Position numbers and translations under genes: made by a program. The notes beneath the pieces are model-generated. The model searched no databases. It was not told the DNA's origin and was given only the letters and a program-made list of their open reading frames with translations. Positions 53,810-59,668 of a stretch of 59,668 nucleotides of DNA are shown here, one piece after another. The stretch's first letter is position 1, and each line of letters starts with the position of its first letter. Origin of the DNA: Streptosporangiales bacterium (lineage in GTDB: Bacteria; Actinomycetota; Actinomycetes; Streptosporangiales; WHSR01); assembly GCA_009379995.1 (NCBI GenBank), contig WHSR01000023.1, positions 1 through 59,668 of the forward strand. Reading direction: 5' to 3'.

Positions 53810-54907
53810 ATGACAGGCCCGTCCGACTGGACCCCGCCCGACCCTGCCCTGCCGCAGGGCTGGTCACAGCGGCAGCCTCCGCCCTTCACATCTCAGCCGC
53901 CCTTTACACCTCCGGGGTGGCGACCACCAGGTAAGGGGCCGGGCGTCGTTCCGCTGCGCCCCCTCGGGCTCGGCGAGATCCTCGACGGTGCGGTGACCTA
54001 CATCCGGCAGAACCCGCGGGCGACGCTCGGACTGTCCGCGATCGTCATCGCCATCTCGTCGGCTCTCCAGCTCCTACCTCAGTTCCTGATGATCGACGAA
54101 CTCGCCGACCTGCTGCTCGCCGACACGACAGCGGGACTCGAGGAGCTGATGGGTGCGCTCAGCGGCACGCTGGTGGCCACTGCCATCGGCGGCGTCATCG
54201 GAGCCCTCGCCGGGTCCGTGCTCACCGGCATGCTGGCCGCGGTGGTGGGTCGAGCCGTCCTGGGCCGATCCGCGAGCATCGGAGAGGCATGGCGGGACGT
54301 ACGGCCGCGCCTGATGCGGCTGCTCGGCCTTACCCTGCTGGTGTTCCTGATCTTTCTCGGCGTCACCGGCGTCGCCGCCCTCCCGATAGCGGGCCTGATC
54401 GTCGCCGGGACCGCCCCGTGGCTTGTGGTGCCGGTGGTGCTGCTGCTGGCCCTGGCGTGGGCGGTAGTGGGCGTCTGGCTGTACGTGCGGCTCGCCCTGG
54501 CCGCGCCGGCCCTGATCCTGGAGCGGGCGGGTGTGATCGGCGCGCTGCGCCGGTCGTGGACGCTGATCCGGGGCAGCTTCTGGCGGGTGCTGGGCATCCT
54601 GCTGCTCACCGTGCTCATCGGTACCACCGTCGGGCTCCTGCTGCAGACGCCGTTCGCCATCGCCGGGCAGGTGCCGATCATCGTCAACCCGGACCCGGCC
54701 GGCCCAGGGCTCAAGATCAGTTTGGTCATCGGGGCGCTGGGCGGGATCCTCGCCGGCACAGTGGTCTCCCCGTTCAGCGCCGGGGTCACCACCCTGCTCT
54801 ACGTCGACCAGCGGATGCGCCGCGAGGGTCTGGACATGACGCTGCACGCCGCCGCCGGCGGAACGGGCGAAGACCAGGAGCAGGCGGCCTCGCCCTGGGA
54901 GCCTTGA
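53810..54907 (+). CDS. Polytopic membrane protein (GPDP-membrane-domain-like)
   Basis: The 365-residue protein has a Pro-rich cytoplasmic N-terminus (about 1-45), the conserved RPLGLGEILDGAVTYIRQNP entry, and six or so membrane helices with LALAAPALILERAGVIGALRRSW before the fifth. This matches membrane domains annotated as glycerophosphoryl-diester-phosphodiesterase-like, without a catalytic domain. Its role is unknown. It starts an operon with DUF4129, DUF4350, moxR and DUF58; the stop overlaps the next ATG by one base. The divergent mtnA is 166 bp away. Confidence 0.82.
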   Translation: MTGPSDWTPPDPALPQGWSQRQPPPFTSQPPFTPPGWRPPGKGPGVVPLRPLGLGEILDGAVTYIRQNPRATLGLSAIVIAISSALQLLPQFLMIDELADLLLADTTAGLEELMGALSGTLVATAIGGVIGALAGSVLTGMLAAVVGRAVLGRSASIGEAWRDVRPRLMRLLGLTLLVFLIFLGVTGVAALPIAGLIVAGTAPWLVVPVVLLLALAWAVVGVWLYVRLALAAPALILERAGVIGALRRSWTLIRGSFWRVLGILLLTVLIGTTVGLLLQTPFAIAGQVPIIVNPDPAGPGLKISLVIGALGGILAGTVVSPFSAGVTTLLYVDQRMRREGLDMTLHAAAGGTGEDQEQAASPWEP

Positions 54908-55593
54908 TGGCCCGGGCACTGGTTGCGATGTCGCTGGTGCCGCTGGCCGAGGAGATCGGCCGGGACGAGGCGCGGGAGATCGCCCGCCGGGAGCTGGTCA
55001 GGCCCATCTACCACCGCGACGATCCATCGCTTGTCGAGCGGATCGTCAGGGAGTTCTTCGAGTTGCTCGGTAGGATCTCGGAACGGGGCGCCGACGTCGC
55101 GCCCGGGGGATGGCCCGGGATGGCCGCCCTCCTGGTACTGCTCGTCCTGCTCATCATCGCGATCCGGCTGCGGCTGGGCGCCCTTCGGCGCAGCCACGCG
55201 GAGAGGGCCGCCCTCCTCGACGGACACCCGCGTACGGCCGCCGAACATCGGGCGGCCGCGGAGCGTGCTGCCGCCGCCGGGGCGTGGGCGGAGGCTATCC
55301 GGGAGCGTCTCCGCGCCATCGCCCGCGACCTGGAGGAACGGGCCATCGTCGAGCCGAAGGCGGGCCGTACCGCTGACGAGCTGGCGGCCGAGGCGGGGGC
55401 CGCGCTCCCGGCCAACGCCGCGGACCTCCGCGCCGCCGCACAGACCTTCGACGACGTGGCGTACGGTGGCCGGCCGGCCACCGCCGAGGGATACGAACGG
55501 CTGGTCCGCCTCGACGAGGAGCTGCGCAGGGCCAAGCCGGCCGCCGCCGAGCCCACGCTGGCCGACTCGACGGCCGCGGGAAGCCGGCAATGA
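54907..55593 (+). CDS. DUF4129 domain protein
   Basis: The 228-residue protein has an N-terminal extracytoplasmic part, one clear membrane helix (MAALLVLLVLLIIAIRLRLG, about 75-95) and a C-terminal DUF4129 region (RAAAAGAWAEAIRERLRAIA, then LEERAIVEPKAGRTADELAAEA). The family regularly accompanies MoxR/DUF58 genes. The ATG overlaps the previous stop by one base and its stop overlaps the next start by four. Confidence 0.88.
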   Translation: MARALVAMSLVPLAEEIGRDEAREIARRELVRPIYHRDDPSLVERIVREFFELLGRISERGADVAPGGWPGMAALLVLLVLLIIAIRLRLGALRRSHAERAALLDGHPRTAAEHRAAAERAAAAGAWAEAIRERLRAIARDLEERAIVEPKAGRTADELAAEAGAALPANAADLRAAAQTFDDVAYGGRPATAEGYERLVRLDEELRRAKPAAAEPTLADSTAAGSRQ

Positions 55594-56747
55594 GCGTACG
55601 CACGACCTCCTCAGGGCCCACCGCCGGTCAACTCTGGCGCGCGGCCCGGGGGCCGGCGGCCATCGGCCTCGTACTCGTGCTGCTGGCCGTGGTGTCGGCG
55701 ATCCTCGAGCGCCCGACCCGCGCCGGCTACCTGGACCCGCAGGCGCCCAGCCCGAACGGCGGCCGGGCGCTGGCTCAGATCCTCGGCGACCGGGGCACCA
55801 CGGTGAGCGTCGCGCACAGCGTGTCGGCCGCGCGCAGGGCGGCCGGCCCCGAAACGGTTCTGCTCGTCACCCGCCCGTGGATGCTCTCCAGGAGCCAGCT
55901 CCGCGCGCTGCGCGAACTCCCTGGCGACCGGGTGCTGGTCACACCCACCAGGGAGGTGCTGCGGCAGTTCACCCCCGGCGTCCGCAACGACGGAGAACTC
56001 TCGGTGGAAGCCCGCGAGCCGGCCTGCGGACTGCGCGCGGCCCGGCTCGCCGGCACCGCCGACATGGGCGGCGCCGTCTACTCGGTCACCGCGCGGCCCG
56101 ACCGTCCGGCGCCCTCCCTCTGCTACGCCGCGGAAGGGAAGCCCAGCCTGGTCCGGTTGGAGTCGGACGGACACGCGGTCACTGTACTGGGCACCGGAGA
56201 ACCGCTCACCAACGACCGACTCGACGACCGCGGGAACGCCGCGCTCGCGCTGAATCTGCTGGGGCAAGGCTCTCGGCTCGTCTGGCTGCTGCCCACGGGC
56301 CCGCCGCCCGGTGAAGGCGACAAGTCGCCGTTTGCGCTGATACCCACGGAGGTCAGGCTCGCCGCGCTCCAGCTCGGTATCGCTCTCGTGCTCGTCGCGC
56401 TGTGGCGGGCACGCCGGCTCGGGCCTGTGGTCACCGAACCGCTGCCCGTCGTCGTACGCTCGGCCGAGACGGTTGAGGGACGTGGACGCCTCTACCGGGC
56501 GCGGCGGGCTCGCGGCAGGGCCGCGGAGGCGCTGCGGACGGGAAGCCGGGAGCGGATCACGCCGCGGCTCGGGCTGACCAGGGGAGCCACCCAGGAGGCG
56601 GTGGTCGCGGCGGTTGCCGCGCGTACCGGTCGGTCTCCCGCGGCGGTGGCCGACCTGCTGTACGGTGCGACACCTGGGGACGACGCCGCGCTCGTACGTC
56701 TCGCCAGCAACCTGGACACCATGGAGAGGGAGGTGGGCCAATCGTGA
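55590..56747 (+). CDS. DUF4350 domain membrane protein
   Basis: The 385-residue protein has a membrane helix near residues 20-38. The DUF4350 domain follows (about 50-190, with SPNGGRALAQILGDRGTTV, then VLLVTRPWMLSRSQLRAL). A second helix (about 247-268) precedes a cytoplasmic, Arg-rich C-terminal part. The function is unknown. ATGA and GTGA overlaps tie it to DUF4129 upstream and moxR downstream. Confidence 0.87.
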   Translation: MSVRTTSSGPTAGQLWRAARGPAAIGLVLVLLAVVSAILERPTRAGYLDPQAPSPNGGRALAQILGDRGTTVSVAHSVSAARRAAGPETVLLVTRPWMLSRSQLRALRELPGDRVLVTPTREVLRQFTPGVRNDGELSVEAREPACGLRAARLAGTADMGGAVYSVTARPDRPAPSLCYAAEGKPSLVRLESDGHAVTVLGTGEPLTNDRLDDRGNAALALNLLGQGSRLVWLLPTGPPPGEGDKSPFALIPTEVRLAALQLGIALVLVALWRARRLGPVVTEPLPVVVRSAETVEGRGRLYRARRARGRAAEALRTGSRERITPRLGLTRGATQEAVVAAVAARTGRSPAAVADLLYGATPGDDAALVRLASNLDTMEREVGQS

Positions 56748-57721
56748 CCGCGCCGGAGTCCGCGACGTCGACCGAGCCCGCCCGGGCCGCCCTCGTCGCC
56801 CTGCGCGGCGAGGTTGCCAAGGCGGTGGTGGGGCAGGACGCCGCAGTCACCGGGCTGGTCATCGCGCTGCTCTGCCGCGGCCACGTCCTCCTGGAGGGGG
56901 TGCCCGGCGTGGCGAAGACCCTGCTCATCCGTACGCTCGGCGCCGCGTTGCAGCTCGACGCCAAGCGGCTGCAGTTCACCCCCGACCTGATGCCGGGCGA
57001 CGTCACCGGCTCGCTCATCTACGACGCGAAGACCGCCGAGTTCGAGTTCCGAGAGGGCCCGGTCTTCACCAACCTGCTGCTCGCCGACGAGATCAACCGG
57101 ACGCCACCGAAGACCCAGGCGGCGTTGCTGGAGGCGATGGAGGAGCGCCAGGTCTCGGTTGAGGGGCGACCCCGCCCGCTGCCCGAGCCGTTCGTCGTCG
57201 CCGCGACGCAGAACCCCATCGAGTACGAGGGGACCTACGCGCTGCCCGAGGCTCAACTCGACAGGTTTCTGCTCAAGCTCACCATGCCGCTGCCGAGTCG
57301 GGACGAGGAGGTGGCGGTGCTCCAGCGACACGCGGCCGGCTTCGACCCCCGCGACCTGGCGGCCGCCGGTGTCACAGCCGTTGCCGGCCCCGAGGAGCTC
57401 TCCGCGGGCCGTGAGGCGGTACGCCAGGTACACCTGGCGCCCGAGGTGATGGGCTACATCGCGGACGTATGCCGGGCCACCCGGGGGTCCCCCTCGCTGT
57501 CGCTCGGCGTCTCCCCGCGGGGCGCCACAGCCCTGCTCGGAACCAGCCGCGCGTGGGCGTGGCTGTCCGGCCGCGACTACGTGACACCCGACGACGTGAA
57601 GGCCCTCGCCCGACCGGCGCTGCGGCATCGGGTGCAGCTTCGACCCGAGGCCGAGCTGGAGGGCGCCACCGCCGACGGCGTGCTGGAGGGCATCCTCGCC
57701 TCCGTCCCGGTACCCCGCTGA
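56744..57721 (+). CDS. MoxR-family AAA+ ATPase
   Basis: The 325-residue ATPase has Walker A in LLEGVPGVAKTLLIRTLG, Walker B in NLLLADEINRTPPKTQAALLEAMEE and the sensor region VAATQNPIEYEGTYALPEAQLDRF. MoxR proteins act as chaperones with vWA/DUF58 partners, in line with the DUF58 gene five bases downstream. GTG 56744 overlaps the DUF4350 stop. Confidence 0.95.
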   Translation: MTAPESATSTEPARAALVALRGEVAKAVVGQDAAVTGLVIALLCRGHVLLEGVPGVAKTLLIRTLGAALQLDAKRLQFTPDLMPGDVTGSLIYDAKTAEFEFREGPVFTNLLLADEINRTPPKTQAALLEAMEERQVSVEGRPRPLPEPFVVAATQNPIEYEGTYALPEAQLDRFLLKLTMPLPSRDEEVAVLQRHAAGFDPRDLAAAGVTAVAGPEELSAGREAVRQVHLAPEVMGYIADVCRATRGSPSLSLGVSPRGATALLGTSRAWAWLSGRDYVTPDDVKALARPALRHRVQLRPEAELEGATADGVLEGILASVPVPR

Positions 57722-57726
57722 CCGCC

Positions 57727-59016
57727 ATGACGTTGACCGGTCGCGCCGGCCTCGTCGCCGTCATCGGCGCCGCGGGTGTACTCCTGTGGGGACTTCCCGC
57801 GCTCCTCGGCGTCGAGGCGCTGCTGCTGGTCGGCGTCACGGTGGATCTTGTCCTCGCCAGCAGCGTCCGGGCGCTGCGGTTCGAGCGGCACGGTGACACG
57901 CTCGTCCGGCTCGGCGAAAGCGCCACAGTTGGTCTGGTCGTGACAAACCCACGCCGGCGCCGGGTCCGCGGCCGGCTGCGCGATGCCTGGCCGCCGAGCG
58001 CCGGCAGCTCGCCACGGGAGGTACGCATCGACGTTCCCGCCGGCGAACGGCGCCGGGTCGAGATCTCGCTTACCCCTACCCGGCGCGGCGACCGCCGGGC
58101 GGCGGCCGTCACCGTGCGTTCGTACGGGCCGCTCGGGCTCGCCGCCCGCCAGGGGACGCATTCCGTGCCCTGGGTGGTGCGGGTGCTGCCGCCGTTCACC
58201 AGCCGCCGACACCTGCCGGCCAAGCTCGCCCGCCTCCGTGAACTGGACGGCCAGCAGGTGACGATGGTGCGCGGTCAGGGCACCGAGTTCGACTCGTTGC
58301 GCGAGTACGTGATCGGGGACGACATACGGTCCATCGACTGGCGGGCGAGCGCCCGGCTGAACGACATAGTGGTACGGACCTGGCGGCCGGAGCGGGACCG
58401 TCGTGTCCTGCTGGTGCTCGACACCGGCCGCACCTCCGCCGGACGGGTAGGTGACATCCCCCGGCTGGACTCGATGATGGACGCGGTGTTGCTGCTCGCG
58501 GCGGTGGCATCGCGGGCCGGCGACCGAGTGGACATGATCGCGTACGACCGGAGGGCGCGGGCGAGCGTGCAGGGTGCCACCCGCGGCGACCTGCTGCCGA
58601 TGCTCGTGCAGGCGATGGCCCCCCTGGAGCCGGAGCTCATCGAGTGCGATGCCGCCGGGATGGTGGCCGCAGTCCTGCAGCGCGCCCGGCACCGCTGTCT
58701 GGTCGTCGTTCTCACCGACCTGAACGCCGCGGCCATCGAGGCGGGCCTGCTGCCCCAACTGGGCGCGCTCACCCGCCGCCACCTGGTCCTGCTGGCCGCC
58801 GTCGCCGACCCGCGGGTCGCCGAGATGGCCGGCGGCCGCGGCCACGCCGAGGCCGTCTACGACGCCGCCGCCGCGGAACGAGCCCGAGCCGACCGCTCCC
58901 GTATCACCGCCGCCCTGCGGCACCGCAACGTCGAGGTCGTCGACGAGCCGCCCGACCAGATCGCTCCCGCCCTGGCCGACGCCTACCTCGCCCTCAAGGC
59001 CGCCGGAAGGCTGTAG
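57727..59016 (+). CDS. DUF58 (vWA-like) protein, MoxR partner
   Basis: The 429-residue protein has two N-terminal membrane helices (about 5-45), a beta-rich middle, the DUF58 signature VRGQGTEFDSLREYVIGDDI followed by RSIDWRASARLND, and a vWA-like C-terminal half (VLLVLDTGRTSAGR, with the first MIDAS-type Asp, then VVVLTDLNAAAIEAG). The usual MIDAS DxSxS reads DTGRTS here, so metal binding may be altered. ATG 57727 follows moxR by five bases. It is the last clear operon gene. Confidence 0.9.
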   Translation: MTLTGRAGLVAVIGAAGVLLWGLPALLGVEALLLVGVTVDLVLASSVRALRFERHGDTLVRLGESATVGLVVTNPRRRRVRGRLRDAWPPSAGSSPREVRIDVPAGERRRVEISLTPTRRGDRRAAAVTVRSYGPLGLAARQGTHSVPWVVRVLPPFTSRRHLPAKLARLRELDGQQVTMVRGQGTEFDSLREYVIGDDIRSIDWRASARLNDIVVRTWRPERDRRVLLVLDTGRTSAGRVGDIPRLDSMMDAVLLLAAVASRAGDRVDMIAYDRRARASVQGATRGDLLPMLVQAMAPLEPELIECDAAGMVAAVLQRARHRCLVVVLTDLNAAAIEAGLLPQLGALTRRHLVLLAAVADPRVAEMAGGRGHAEAVYDAAAAERARADRSRITAALRHRNVEVVDEPPDQIAPALADAYLALKAAGRL

Positions 59017-59047
59017 CACCCACCCGGCTTGTGGAAGCATGTCGCCC

Positions 59048-59140
59048 ATGCACGAGGTCAAGCTCACCTCGACCGGCTTGGTTCTCCGTCAACGGGCACG
59101 GCCCATGATCAATGGGCGCAACCGGCTGAACAACGTCTGA
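59048..59140 (+). pseudogene. Possible 5' stub of a GNAT-type acetyltransferase
   Basis: ATG 59048 starts a 30-residue frame (MHEVKLTSTGLVLR then unrelated residues) ending at 59140. The first 14 residues resemble the opening beta strand of RimJ-like acetyltransferases (LxTxRLVLR). The match stops near 59090, where the base composition also changes. It may be a gene cut by inserted DNA, or chance. Confidence 0.25.
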
Positions 59141-59636
59141 TCCTTGATTTCCTGCGCGATTTCGACCGTAGAGCCGAGCTTATACTGGAAAGTGGCAGGA
59201 CAGGACCGATCAACGGCATCGTCGCTGCGAATCTTGAACGTTGTTACCATACGGGCGGTCTTTGCTTCATATACCTCGAAGGTGTTATGCCGCTGGATAC
59301 ACGTCTGCCGTAACGGTGTCGTACTCGCATTGGCCAATCTTTGTGTTGCTCCGCTTCCGCAAGTCTGTCAGGCAGATGACCAGTTGCGCCCGCGATGGAT
59401 CCTCATCGTACTTCTTCCACGCTCTCCCGCCAGGTGTGGTCCCGGGCCGGCATAGGCTGGCCCAGTCGGGTTACGGAAGTCGAACAACATGCCGCAGGTG
59501 ATGCGACCTGGCGAAGAGCTGTCCGGCCCTGACTTGTGACACGCTCGGTGGTCCGGAGTGTGCGTAGCTCGTTGACGTGGGGGGTTGCGGTCGCGGTGAG
59601 CGAATCTGCGCACTAATCCGGCCCGTAGAGTGGGCC
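59141..59636. other. AT-richer region without a recognised gene
   Basis: About 500 bases follow that differ from the rest of the window; in 59221-59280 only 29 of 60 bases are G or C. Open frames exist on both strands (for example minus 59089-59337, 82 residues) but none has a ribosome binding site or family features. This looks like acquired or decayed DNA beside a probable insertion sequence. Confidence 0.5.
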
Positions 59637-59668
59637 GTGTCCCCCTACGTTCGGACGGTGAAGACGGC
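59637..59668 (+). mobile_element. Start of a probable IS1634/IS4-like transposase (partial)
   Basis: GTG 59637 begins MSPYVRTVKT and runs off the right edge. This N-terminal YVRTVKT sequence is characteristic of actinobacterial transposases annotated as IS1634/IS4-type. Only ten residues are visible. The terminal inverted repeat should lie in the preceding 100 bases but could not be recognised without the other end. Confidence 0.5.

Noticed and set aside
59089..59337. 82-residue minus-strand frame in the AT-richer tail
   Set aside because: Plausible composition but no start signal or family; cannot be separated from decayed DNA.

Overview
The window is high-GC DNA with GTG starts, four-base ATGA/GTGA gene overlaps and the block mtnA-mtrA-mtrB-lpqB-comF-hpf-response regulator-secA, which is conserved in actinomycetes. 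It therefore comes from a chromosomal region of a high-GC actinobacterium. I cannot fix the genus from sequence alone. No rRNA, tRNA or CRISPR array was seen.

Layout. 1-12.5 kb: the tail of an unidentified gene, a HAD hydrolase, a frameshifted AAA/DUF234 relic, acetoacetyl-CoA synthetase, an AGPS-like FAD oxidase, a VapBC toxin-antitoxin pair with a twin palindromic operator, an RND efflux pump with a large low-complexity insert, a HAD protein lacking its nucleophile, pruA and another HAD phosphatase. 12.7-16.8 kb: an L,D-transpeptidase lipoprotein, a conserved hypothetical, a patatin lipase and an acyl-CoA dehydrogenase. 16.8-24.9 kb: MurNAc recycling, with murQ and an RpiR-type regulator in one unit and nagZ-namZ-amiE-like in another. 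The two units share a near-identical 13-bp palindrome and flank an LPFTG surface protein. 25-30.3 kb: HIT, TetR, VOC and sulfotransferase genes mixed with four or more gene remnants, DUF4279, and a GntR-HD fusion regulator. 30.3-33 kb: a GT4 glycosyltransferase and an MFS transporter.

32.8-40.7 kb: a self-contained GlcNAc phosphotransferase locus. It has EI, HPr, a PgmB-like phosphatase, EIIA, EIIB, a SIS isomerase/deaminase and NagA on the minus strand, and a DasR-like regulator and EIIC on the plus strand. A dre-like palindrome lies between the two arms. MurQ makes GlcNAc-6-P, the substrate of NagA, so the 17-25 kb and 33-41 kb regions probably form one cell-wall amino-sugar salvage pathway. 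41-53.6 kb: the conserved SecA/HPF/MtrAB-LpqB/MtnA block. 53.8-59 kb: an operon of a membrane protein, DUF4129, DUF4350, MoxR and DUF58. The last 0.6 kb is AT-richer, holds a possible gene stub and runs into the start of a probable IS transposase.

The most unusual items are: a nearly identical long palindromic repeat at 19.95 kb and 40.66 kb with a conserved loop; the shared MurR-type operator; the GntR-HD fusion; the low-complexity insert in the RND pump; the HAD protein without a nucleophile; and the cluster of degenerate genes at 26-30 kb. Nothing amounts to a clearly new defence or biosynthetic system.
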